NCBI GenBank assembly: GCA_963971305.1
Contig: OZ020304.1
Location: 78,926,355 to 78,990,354 of the forward strand
DNA from: Arcuatula senhousia
Lineage: Eukaryota; Mollusca; Bivalvia; Mytilida; Mytilidae
Direction: 5' to 3'
DNA length: 64,000 nucleotides
The notes beneath the pieces are model-generated. The model made no database searches, was not told the origin of the DNA, and saw only the letters and a program-made list of their open reading frames with translations. Made by a program: the position numbers and the translations under genes. This document shows positions 9,223-19,660 of this stretch, piece by piece; the first letter of the stretch is position 1; each line of letters opens with the position of its first letter.

Positions 9223-9830
9223 GGGGGAACTTGCAGATGATCACATGACCAGCCAAAAATTTATTTAAACTTGCCATTTAAGTAAATACTAAAAGGTGTT
9301 CTAGATTTTGAAATTCCATTTAAATAATATCATAATGATATATTCTTAACTTTGTTTTTATATTAAAAGCATTAAAACTATTTTTTCTTTATTTTGTTAG
9401 TTTCATTTTATGAAATATTCTTCAAACCTAACAGATTCTCATATTTCTGCATTTTGACAAAGGGAGATAATTTATGTCTAAATTTGCCAATTTTGACCAC
9501 TTTTTGACATATTTTTGTATTTATTTGAAAAACTAACTCAGAAGCACCCACTTTACTTCATATCATTTTAAAGCAATATAATATCAAAAAATTACAAAAT
9601 TCTATTGATCAGATTTTAAAAAAATCAGAATTTTCGTTTGAAATTGTGTACTTTCTTTAACATTTCAATGTAAAAAAGCCAACCTTCAGAACCAGTTATC
9701 TCGAAAACTAAATCAGAAGCATGCCTTTTTCGAAGTAGATTTTCAAAGTGTATCTCTTGATGTGTCTATGTACAAATTTTAAAGAAAATCTATTGACAGG
9801 AAATTTTTGGTGTTTGGTGCAAGTACCCCC
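9223..9830. mobile_element. MITE with TTAA target site
   Basis: The left end is GGGGGAACTTGCA after TTAA (9219-9222) and the right end is TGCAAGTACCCCC before TTAA (9831-9834). TTAA duplication with G-rich inverted ends fits piggyBac- or Kolobok-type mobilisation. It is 608 bp, AT-rich inside, with no transposase. Confidence 0.7.
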
Positions 9831-10007
9831 TTAAACTCCACATCTAAAACAAATGAACCTTGGTTTGTAGGCTATCGTTTTACTAAGCATTCAAATTGTA
9901 AGTTGTAAGTGTTAGTAGTTCACAAATTTTGCATCTCCATCATTTGGCTTTTAACTTCTAGTTGTTAGAATTTGAAATTTTGCAATATATGACTGAGAGG
10001 ATACGAT

Positions 10008-10374
10008 TTTGTCTCGCCTGTGAAGTGTAGCAAGACAGGTGTTACTTTTGCAGCAGCAGAAGCATTAACTATTATGGTCAGGTTTTATGAGCACCTCCAT
10101 ATCTCAAGAACTGTAAGTCTAAGGTTGATGACACTTGGTATGCATATGCACCAGTAGTAGCTTAGCACAGCTGCATCTCCATCTTTTTACCTTGATTTTC
10201 CAGGTGAGTGACTGAAAATTTTCAATATATATATAAAAGCAATGTTAAAGTTTTGTGAGCAACTCCATATCTCAAGAATTATAACTCCAAGGTTGATGAA
10301 ACTTGGAATGCATATGCCCTATAGTAGCTTAGCACAGCTGAATCCTCATCTTTTGAACATGGCATTACCGGTAG
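10008..10374 (+). repeat. Fragment of TGTCTCGCCTG-type element
   Basis: It begins tttgtctcgcctg and contains two diverged copies of a ~165-bp unit including ctccatatctcaagaa and ggttgatgaaacttgg. A short inverted match to the same unit lies at about 45660-45720. No gene is seen. Confidence 0.5.
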
Positions 10375-11240
10375 TTTTTGTCTCGCCTGCGACTTAAGTT
10401 GCTGAAGGCGAGACATAGGTATTGCTTTCCGAAAGCGGTGGCATAAACTTTATTGTAAGACTTTTGTAGAAAATGAATTAAGTGAAAAGTATAATAGCTA
10501 GACATCTGACATCTGGTAGTTATGGTCTTTGCAACTTGTACCATTATATTGTTTGATCCTGACCCCATTTTTATGGTTCAGTGATTCTGTGAACTTAGAT
10601 GATTTTTTGGGACCCCAAAACTTCTTTGTAAGACTTTTGTTGAAGATGAATAAAGTGAAAAGTATAATAGCTAGGCATCTGATATGTGGTATACAGACAC
10701 TTTAGGTTATGGTCAACACAACTGGTGTCATGTCATTTGACCCTGACCCCATTTTCATGTTTCAGTGACTCTGTGGACTTAGATGATTTTTTGGGACCCC
10801 AAAACTTCTTTGTAAGACTTTTGTTTAAGATGAATTATGTGAAAAGTATAATAGATAGCATCTGATATTTGTATACAGACACCTGGAGTTATAATGGTCT
10901 ATGAACTTAGATGATTTTTTAGTTCAGTGAAAAGTATAATATTATAGCTAGGCATCTCGATATTTGGTATACAGACCCTTGGGATTATGGTTTATACAAC
11001 TGATGTCACCATGTAATGTGACCTTGACCCCATTTTTATGGGTGAATGACTGTGAATGTCAGTCTTTTTTCATTGTTTCTCAATAACAATTGTATCTAGA
11101 ACACTTCAGACATTCCATTGAGTCTTTGTGATGGTTAAATGGAATTCTGTCAACTGCCACATGACCTTGACCTTAACTTTTCTGAAGGCCCAGCCAGACC
11201 TTCAATGAGTTCTGTGATAGTGGCGACAGGCGAGATATAC
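10375..11240 (+). mobile_element. Palindrome-headed tandem-repeat element (TGTCTCGCCT family)
   Basis: It starts with a palindrome at 10379-10415 (TGTCTCGCCT paired with AGGCGAGACA, inner GCGAC/GTTGC), continues with several diverged copies of a ~180-bp unit containing taagacttttgt and ctgaccccatttt, and ends near ggcgacaggcgagatatac. The same family lies in opposite orientation at 40013-40967. It resembles non-autonomous Helentron/HINE-like bivalve elements; that class is inference. Confidence 0.6.
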
Positions 11241-12305
11241 TTTAGTGTCAACCAACTCTTGTTATTTAATGTCTTTGTCTCTTTGATAGTTTTGATGGAA
11301 TAAAAAGGCATTCCTGCAGTGCTGACAGGCTAGACATACTTCAGTATTAACTCTTGTATGTGTTTTTTGGATAGTGAATAAAGCTATAAGGCAAAGCATA
11401 CCCAACTGGTCACTCTAGGTAGATGGGTATGGTAGGCACACCTAGGAATACATGCTTTGGATGCTGGCTGTGACCAACTTTTTCCACATAAGGACAATAT
11501 AAAAAAAAATATCCTAGATTCTCATCCTTCTGCCCCAATTTTCTCAGCCGCATCAAAAAATTTTGTGCTAATTTTTGGCAAATTGTGTCCATATTTGGAC
11601 TTTTTCCATTAATATGGCAGCATATTTCATCGAAATTGGTACAAAATTAAATTGAAATTCACCCACCCTCCATATTTCCAAAATGAGTATCTAGGAATTA
11701 TTTTATTTTGGCTTAACTGAGAACTAAAAAAAGAATGGTTTAGTTCTGTTCCTGCTAACCCACAATGCCGCATTTTAAGGTGAGCATTCATTGATTGGTT
11801 ACCTATGTCTGGTATATGAGTCCACTATGATGAGTTACAGGTCAAGTTTACATCACATTCTGCTCCACTGACTATTTTTAGTTAAGAGACTTAAACTTTT
11901 AAAATTCATAGAACTTGCCTCTATCTAATCTAATGGAATATATTTAATAACTTCAGAAGAGTTGGATTATACTCAACACATTGGGAATTATTTTTGATAC
12001 ATTATTTATAAAACTTTAGATAGCTGATGTATCTGTGTCTTGAAAAAGATAATGTTTGAAAAATAAAAAAAGGATAAAATCCCAGCTTCCCCTTTGCAAA
12101 AATAAAATAGTTGATTAGCTGTTTGGTTTGATGCAATAATTATTATCATATATAGTGCATTTTATTTGGTTTTAAATGTATTGACCTATCTTCTTAATGA
12201 ATAATTATATAATTTCGTTTTTCCCGGTTTATCAGAAAATAAAATTTGTTTTGTTGGTCCATGCCAGGGATTATCATGAATTTAGCTTTTTTTTTTGTTT
12301 ACAAT
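11241..12305. other. AT-rich intergenic DNA upstream of VTI1B
   Basis: No convincing gene is seen. A short piece at about 11315-11345 repeats the gacaggc-agacatact end of the element before it. The remainder is AT-rich, with no hallmark of a promoter visible apart from the E-box-like site just upstream of the VTI1B start. Confidence 0.5.
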
Positions 12306-12317
12306 GGTCATGTGACC
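12306..12317 (+). promoter_or_regulatory. M-box/E-box-like site next to the VTI1B start codon
   Basis: GGTCATGTGACC lies 11 bases before the ATG of VTI1B and contains TCATGTGA, the M-box type of site bound by MiT/TFE and USF bHLH factors, which regulate lysosomal genes. It may be in the 5' UTR. Binding is inference. Confidence 0.3.
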
Positions 12318-12328
12318 GTTCAGTGAAA

Positions 12329-15300
12329 ATGTCTTCTGAAAAGTTTGAAACGCTTGAAGATGATTTACAGAACGTTCTTGACAATCTTAGAGAAAGGATA
12401 GAAAGAAAAATACCAACATTTGAAGGAGGTAACCAAAGAAACTTACCTTGTATACACAAGTTCATTTTCTCTTTATAAATATAATATAAAACTTATGACT
12501 CACAATCATAAAAACATAGACATGATAAACTTAAAAGTAACCAGGACACAAAAACTGCAGCATACAACTCTCTCGTCAGACCAACAGTTGAGTACTGTTC
12601 ATCAGTATGGAGCCCGAACACCAAAGAGTCCATCCTTAAGATTGAAATGGTACAACGACGAGGAGCGAGATATGTCACCAACCGCTATAGAAACACCAGC
12701 AGTGTAACATCAATGCTAGAAGAACTGGAATGGGAGAGCCTGGAAAGTAGAAGGAAGAAATGTAGACGCATCATGTTGTATAAGATCATCAACAACCTCA
12801 TTGACATCAGAGCAGATGAGTACCTGCCAGACTAGAGCAACCCACTCCCAGAAGTACCAACATTTCTCAGCCACCACCAACTACTACAAGCACAGTTTTT
12901 TCCCAGAAACAACGACAGCATGGAACTCACTCCCGGCATCAGTTGCTGAGGCTCCCTGTTTTGGAATCCTTCAAACGGGAGCTATCTACTTTATCTATTT
13001 AAGTTAGGGTCGTCAAGCTGTAAGTAGTACCTAGTGAGGCTGATAGTGCTGTGCTGGTTGGGTGTATGCCCAGGGGCCGCTACGGTAGCCAGATTGGACT
13101 ATTGCTGAAGGTATAAAAATGCAGCTTGACAATCTTTTCTCCTATCCTCTACCTTTTCTATGTACTATCTTTCTGTCTTTTCTAGGTTCAGTTTCTTTCT
13201 CGATTCTAAACAAGCCTATGATTGCATTATATTTATTATTAAATTCAAAATTTTTGTGCGCACCCCCGTGCAGTAGTAGTCAATGATGACGGCAGCACGT
13301 ACCATGTAGATGTAGATGTAGATGAAGTAAACAAAAGGAGTTAGTCCGATAAGGGGGCATATTGGCCTCAAATTTCGAGGTATGCTAAAAGTACGGTTCG
13401 AGATGTATTTCACATTCTTCAATATATAATTTTGTTCGTTCAATTTCTTTTTCGCATAAAAGTAAAAATCTGTAATCACAAAAGCTACGCAAAGTCGGAT
13501 AAAAGAAGGGAATCTTGTAAATAAGTACTAAATACTTCATATTTTGGCAAGTTTTTGACGTTTTTAACATTAGGCGCCTGCGTGTTCATTGTTCATCTTT
13601 ATATATTTTGTGTAAAACAGTTACTAGTAGTTACAAAATATATATAAAGATCTTTGTTGAACATTCATGCGCCCACATCTGTTTTTAGCAAAAAACTATT
13701 CTCCTGTACATTAACACTCATAAAATAAATTTCTGTCTGTTGTTGAAAATTCGGAAAATTGCAGGCCAAAATTGACCCTTACCGCACCTTCTCCTTTATA
13801 AAAATTTGGTGCAGGGCACAGGAGGAGAACAGGCCCTCAGCAGTGATAAGCTTGTCGGTAAAAGTTCACTAAAGAGCACTCAGAAATCTGACATTGGGTC
13901 AGGTCGCTTAGCCCACAAAGCGACTGGGATGTGTGCTCCATGTGGTTGAACAGCCCTGTCATAATGAATGCCGGGGTCGTCAGGCTATAATGCCGAAAGC
14001 CTGACTGCTAACCATAGTGGGCCAAAGTGTGTGGAGAGTGCCACACTTCATGCACATAAAAGATCTCTTAGTGGACCATGTAGTAGTACATCACATATGC
14101 TAAATTAACTGCCACTACCCATCTCTCCCCTTTTCCTGTGGTTCTTCAAAATTTACTGTTTCCTTTATTTCCCACCCCATCCCCATATTTTCTCATCATC
14201 ATTATCATCATCATTTCACATTCATTTTATCACCCTTTTCATGTTCATCGCCTTTAAATAACCTATATAGTGTTGCAAGGGCGTAAAACACCAACTCACT
14301 CACTCACTCAATTCTTTATAAAAAAAAGTATAACATACATGCATACTTGTATGTAGGAAGCAGCAAGGGCATCATATTCTATTTTCTCTTTTACTAATAT
14401 GAGGCAGGTTTTAAAACTGTGATGCTCTCAAACTTACAATGTATCTTTTTTAAAAGTATTTAAAAAATATTGTACATGTACAATTGCTTATATGAATTTG
14501 AAAATTGTCAAAATATAAACAATCTAGCTATTGAATTCTTGAGGGTAATGTGTCTGCTTAATGACATATGAAATTGCCCCAGAAAAAGGCGGACGCTGAA
14601 AGTTTGGGAAAACAAGAGCACTGAACAAGATTAACAAAACTTGCAGCTGTTGAGTTGTATTAATTCACGTAATAGACCGCAGGGCCTTTTGTATTCTAAT
14701 CAAAAGTACTTCAAGCTTCCAAGTAATAAATTTTGGTACACCTGATGTGTATTTTGTCATCAGAGATGCTCTAGCCAAAATTTGAAATGCCTTACAAAAA
14801 AGTCACTACATGTACTTTGATATTTTCATTTTTCACAATGTTTTTTACTGTATTTTTAACATATACTTGCCTATTTTGTAGAGGAAAAGAAGGCAGCAAT
14901 TCGATATGCAGAACGGAATCTTGAAGAAGCAAATTCATTGGTATTATTATACTGTTATTTTAAATACTAAGATTTTAAATGAATTTGTCAACTAGATTTT
15001 AGATGAACAAGTATCATAAGAATTGCATGAATTCCTAATCTTATGGTTGGATGCAAAAATGACTTTTTATCAGGTTAGTTTTAACTTGCATATAATATTG
15101 CTGAATTTCTTCTCACAATGTATGTTTATAGATCTGCAGTCATTTTTGTCTGTTTAAGCAAAATCAGTTAGTTTTCAATCACCAATAATGTTAAGTATAA
15201 TGAGATGAAGACAGACTAGCTCTTTAAGTAAGAGACAGTGTCTCCTATCACACATTTCTTTATCTATTTAGCTACAAGAAATGGAAGGTGAAGCCAGGAA

Positions 15301-18300
15301 AGCCCCTATAAGTTACAGATCTCAACAGATGTCAAGGATACGGAACTACAGACAGTCTCTTGATAGCCTGTCAAAAAATATGGTAAACTCATAACCAATT
15401 ATAAAAAAATATGGTAAACTCATAACCAATTATCAAAAAATATGGTAAACTCATAACCAATTATAAAAAAATAATTATGGTAAACTCATAACCAATTATC
15501 AAAAAAACATGTAAAACAAATCACTGCATAGTAAAAAGATGTGTCACCAGTCACCACATAGTCAAAAAATGTGATAAACTCTTTACCACATTGTCAAAAA
15601 ATATGTTAAAACCCATCACCACATTGTCAAAATGATATATATGTAAATTCATTCTAGCTTTTGAAAGTATTATTTTCTTCTTTTGTAATAATGTTTAATT
15701 TTTTTATTAGTTGTGTGAATTATATTGTTGTTGAGTTTTATATGTAACAGTATGTATATGTTTGTATGTTATTGTTTTGACATCTACCAAAATTATTGAA
15801 TTTAAAGTTATATTTCTTTTACGTTATGAATTTTTGCTCAGTTTGTCAAAGTTCAATCCTTAATTAGATTATATATAAAATGCAATATGAAAGGAAAAAC
15901 AAACATCCATACAGGTTTAGTAGCTCATATTGGTTGTAGATAACACCATAGAATGAATAGGTAAAAGAATAATTTAAGTTTAAACTTGTTGTTGGACATT
16001 TAACAACATAGCAATTAGCACATACCAACTGTCCCAAACCAAATTTCATATATTATGGGCTACAGAATTCATCACTGCAAGTTATTATAAACATTTTATC
16101 CGATGATGCTGAACAATATTGAAAAGATAACATTAGGTTTATATATTGCAAAATGTAGTTTGTCCATAGTGTCATATCTTTTGAAGATTTTTCTTATAAC
16201 TTTGGAAGAAAGCTAGAGGCAATATGAAGTTTTGTCTTTAATGTCATATATCTTGAAGATTTTTTCTTTCTATTTCAGAAGAAAGCTAAAGGCAGTGGTG
16301 GTAGAGGATCTGATAATTTTGGATTTGACAGAGACGAGGTCAGTAACCTTGAATAAAGGACCTTTTATGAATGCAACACTCACTTTTTACCTCTCAGGCA
16401 ATGTCTATGTTTCAACATTCTTAATTTTAATTATAAAAAACAGGACTCACACACCTGTTTGTAATTATCTTGGTTACCTACATCACTTTAATCAATGGCC
16501 CTGTATTACGAATGTGCTTCCCAAAACAGTGTTAAACCCTTACAGAGTTAAAACAAAAAAAACCTGAATAAAATAGTTTTGGGTTTTAAGAATCATTTTG
16601 ATTGTAATTTATGATAAATACAATAGTAAATATGGTTTTGATTTTGGAAATATATACCATTATTTCTTTCTCATTAAGACAAAATCCATATAAGTGTGAT
16701 GTTAATGATCATTCATTTACAAAGCATGCAGCTATAATAACCTGAAAAGGAAGTCAAAATGAAAAATAAAGAACATTTTGTGACCTATTTAATAATGTTT
16801 TTATTTTGGTAGCAAATGGCAGCATCACAGAGAAATCGTCTCTATCAGGGAACACAGTCTTTAAATAGAACTACAGATAGTGTTGCACGATCTCATCAAA
16901 TAGCGGCTGAAACTGACGAGATAGGGGTGGAAATCATTGATGAACTCGGAAGACAGAGGGAGACACTGGGTCGAACTAGAGATAGGGCAAGTCATTAGGT
17001 CAATCTTGGGTTAAGACAAATCCTTAATCATTTCTTTGTTTTGCCAAATAGTCTTTAAAAATACTTGAAACATTTAAAAAAAAATATCTACTTATTTTCT
17101 TTGAATTATTATGTCTCCCTTCGCTTTTGTGGGGAGACATATTGTTTTTGTCGTGTCCCTTCATCCGTCTGTCCGTCACAAAGTTTGTCAGCGCAACTCC
17201 TCTGAAACAACTGAACCGAATTCAACGAAACTTGGTATATCGGAAGAAAATCATATGTAGTTGTGCATATTACCAGGAAATTTTTATCCTCAAATTTTCG
17301 TGAGAGTTATGGCCCCTTAGAACTTAGGAATTTGCTGAAAATCCTCATTTATCATCTTGTCAGCGCAACTCCTCTGAAACTACTGAACCGAATTTAATGA
17401 ACCTTGGTATATAGGAAGGACACCACATGTAGTTGTGCACATTACCAGGAAATATTGATCCTCTATTTTTGTGGGAGGGAGTTATGGCCCTTTGAACTTA
17501 GAAATTTGCTGAAAATCCTCATTTATCATCTTGTCAGCGCAACTCCTCTGAAACTACTGAACCAAATTCAATGAAACTTGGTATATAGGAAGGGCACTAT
17601 ATGTTGTTGTGCACATTATCAGGAAATATTGATCCTCAATTTTTGAACTTAAAAGTTTTGGGGGAAATGGGGGGAGACATCATTTTTGTAGGCAAAAACA
17701 AACTTTTATATTTGTAATAGATTTGTAATAAGCAAAAATGATGTCATGTATACTGTAAAAATAAACCCAGTTATGATTTTTTTTTGTATCATGATAGATT
17801 CTTGTATACATTTTCTTAAGTATATTGTTTTATGGTTTTCAGCTTGTAGATACAGATGCTAACTTATCAAAAAGTAGAAAAATTCTGAAAACTATGGCAA
17901 TGAGGTTAGTAGCTTACAATGTTCACAGCTTAAAAATTTAAATCAAGAAAGTATATGGAGTATATAGGCATGAAACAAAAATTGTTATTATAAATAATAA
18001 AATGAATAAATCCTAAAGTTTCAGGCCTTTAAAGCTGAGGGCTATTCCAGAAAAAAATATATCCAGGGGGCAGAATGCACTTGAATTAAAATTCTGTTGG
18101 TGGTGGTTCTAAATACAATGCATTGCAATACATACAATTAAACGTATTGGTGGTACCCCTTAATTTGATGGGCGTTCTGCCCCCAGGAGATATTTTTTTT
18201 CTGGAATAGCCCTGAACGAAAGCTTTTACCTGACTTTTGAGTTTATGACAGCCCCTAGAACAGACACCCACTAGGGTGACTGATGGGTTTTTATAGTCAT

Positions 18301-18868
18301 GACTATTGGCTATATAGCCTCTACAGCAACTGTTTTAGACTCCCTTTGTGCCATGTGTCGTCCAGCTCATGACACACCACTACCAGTGTTACCTGCTCCA
18401 GAATATCTCCACGGGGAGTACTGCTAGACTTGCACTAGGAAACCATATTCAACTTTTAAATACTGTGATTTTATTATTATTAGTGGGGTGTCCATTTTCA
18501 TAGGTGACAGTCACATACAAAAATAAGAAACCAAGAAAGTGTTAATTTATATTAATTACTTTGAGCAAATAATGGAATTAAAATTCCAATTATGATAAAT
18601 GTCTCTGATGGAGAAGCCACAAAAATAAATGAATCCCCAGTAAATGGTTCTGATTATTACAAATAAAACTGGGTTTTTTTTCAACATTTACTTGTAAAAA
18701 TTTTATTGATATAAAGGTGATTATACTGTCTCCATACTTGTACATCTCATTTCATTAAAAATTGTATCTGATTTCAGAGTAATGACAAACAAGATGATAT
18801 TGATAGTGATTATCATACTAGAACTCGCTGGACTTGGAGCGGCAGTTTATTTCAAGTTTTTCCACTGA
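12329..18868 (+). CDS. VTI1B: VTI1B, vesicle transport v-SNARE (Qb), 7 exons
   Basis: This endosomal Qb-SNARE pairs with syntaxin-7/8 and VAMP-type SNAREs in late-endosome and lysosome fusion. Coding exons are 12329-12428, 14882-14940, 15272-15382, 16279-16338, 16813-16986, 17843-17904 and 18778-18868, giving 218 residues (human about 232). Residues 1-90 form the Vti1 N-terminal helical domain (EEARKAPISYRSQQ-type region). Exons 5-6 encode the SNARE motif, from QRNRLYQGTQSLNRTTDSV through EIIDELGRQRETL with the zero-layer Gln, to NLSKSRKILKTMAMR. Exon 7 is the membrane anchor (MILIVIIILELAGLGAAVYF) and ends FKFFH. Intron 5 uses a GC donor (AGG|gcaagt). The exon 3 donor is tandemly repeated downstream. 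Polyadenylation signals AATAAA lie at 19645-19656. Family assignment is firm; exact 5' UTR is not known. Confidence 0.95.
12530..13326 (+). mobile_element. 5'-truncated non-LTR retrotransposon (LINE) 3' end in VTI1B intron 1
   Basis: It reads as the C-terminal end of a LINE reverse transcriptase: SLVRPTVEYCSSVW, then RRGARYVTNRY, WESLESRRKKCR, and after a frameshift near 12833 YYKHSFFPETTTAWNSLP. It ends in a 3' tail with a gatgta microsatellite at about 13305-13326. It is 5' truncated and frameshifted, so it is a dead copy. It belongs to the Jockey/CR1-like invertebrate LINEs by this C-terminal signature; the clade is inference. Confidence 0.8.
13345..13790. mobile_element. Palindromic MITE-like sequence in VTI1B intron 1
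   Basis: Ends are imperfect inverted repeats around ggcatattggcct and aggccaaaattg. Near the middle, 13571-13675 is a large imperfect palindrome (ggcgcctgcgtgttcattgt against acattcatgcgcccac, with tatatattttgt arms). No coding content is seen. Boundaries are approximate. Confidence 0.5.
13800..14312 (+). mobile_element. SINE-like element with ACTC tail
   Basis: A ~500-bp unit with structured, GC-richer 5' part, tca/atc-rich middle at about 14190-14220 and the 3' tail gggcgtaaaacaccaactcactcactcactc. This 3' tail type is typical of molluscan SINEs and non-autonomous LINE partners. I could not define a Pol III promoter with certainty. Confidence 0.5.
15371..15637 (+). repeat. Tandem repeat of the VTI1B exon 3 splice donor
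   Basis: The end of exon 3 plus donor (tcaaaaaatatg|gtaaactcataaccaattat) is repeated about four times with a 31-36-bp period to about 15505, then as degenerate copies to about 15637. Each good copy carries atg|gtaaac. Using any copy after the first would put TAA in frame right after the donor. Confidence 0.85.
17108..17690 (+). mobile_element. Palindrome-headed tandem-repeat element (ATGTCTCCC family) in VTI1B intron 5
   Basis: The 5' palindrome ATGTCTCCC...GGGAGACAT at about 17110-17140 is followed by three ~172-bp repeats each containing cagcgcaactcctctgaaac (about 17190, 17361, 17535), and the element ends near ggggggagacatcatttttg. A related fragment starts at about 53965. Confidence 0.65.
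18039..18212. mobile_element. 174-bp MITE in VTI1B intron 6
   Basis: Inverted ends GGGCTATTCCAGAAAAAAA and TTTTTTTCTGGAATAGCCC extend imperfectly for about 37 bp, through GGGGGCAGAA on both sides. The flanking tga at 18036-18038 and 18213-18215 is a candidate 3-bp target duplication. Confidence 0.8.
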
Positions 18869-19660
18869 CGTTACTGTTGGTTTAATATAGAAGCATTTAG
18901 TACCATTGAGAAAATCCATAGACTTGGGCATGAAAAGTGCTTTATCATAACTGTGATAACTTAAATATCAGTGCTGTTGGGTAAAAATGTGAAGATTTTT
19001 TGCATGTGGGTTAATATGAAATTGTCAGATCTTTATGGTTGTGACCTCTGACATACAAATAATCAACCTCAAAGTTAAAAATTCAAGAGCTCTGTAAATA
19101 TTTGTTTTTCTGTAGGGATTTTTTTAAAAATTATTTATTTTGATTAAATTATCTTTGCTGGTAAATGTTTTCTCTATTATACATGTATTAAAATTTAAAT
19201 AAGTATTGAAAAAATCTAAAATGTGTATTGTGAACAATTTGGCCCAACTCCTTTGTAATTTGTTTTAACTACAGCATAATAAGATTTCATGCTAAAACAA
19301 AACATATAATAGTGTAGTATATATATTTACTTTAAATATGAAACAATTTCTTTATGATGTATATACTCTTTGACAATGTAAATAATCCAGGAAGATGTGA
19401 TTCACTAACATGAAAACACATTTTCAGGAATGATATGTTTATTATGTAACGTTTCATATTAAAATGAATGATAATTTTAAAGAATTTTTGAGTTGTGAGC
19501 TAACTTGTATGTGATGTATGAATCAATATAAATGTGTGCCAGTTGTAAAGAGTAAAGTATGCTGATGTGTTTTTTATATAAAAAAGAATATTTAAATTGT
19601 AATGAATGTGTTATGATCTGCTTGGTTTTAATATAAAATGGTGCAATAAAAATAAAGTAA
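18869..19660 (+). other. VTI1B 3' UTR
   Basis: AT-rich sequence after the stop codon, ending in overlapping AATAAA signals at 19645-19656 that likely direct polyadenylation. Confidence 0.65.

Noticed and set aside
12197..12478. 93-residue ORF starting upstream of VTI1B
   Set aside because: It includes the true exon 1 frame but begins in the 5' flank and runs through the donor; the ATG at 12329 gives the family's N-terminus.
16232..16567. 111-residue ORF overlapping VTI1B exon 4
   Set aside because: It reads the exon in the wrong frame and continues into the intron.
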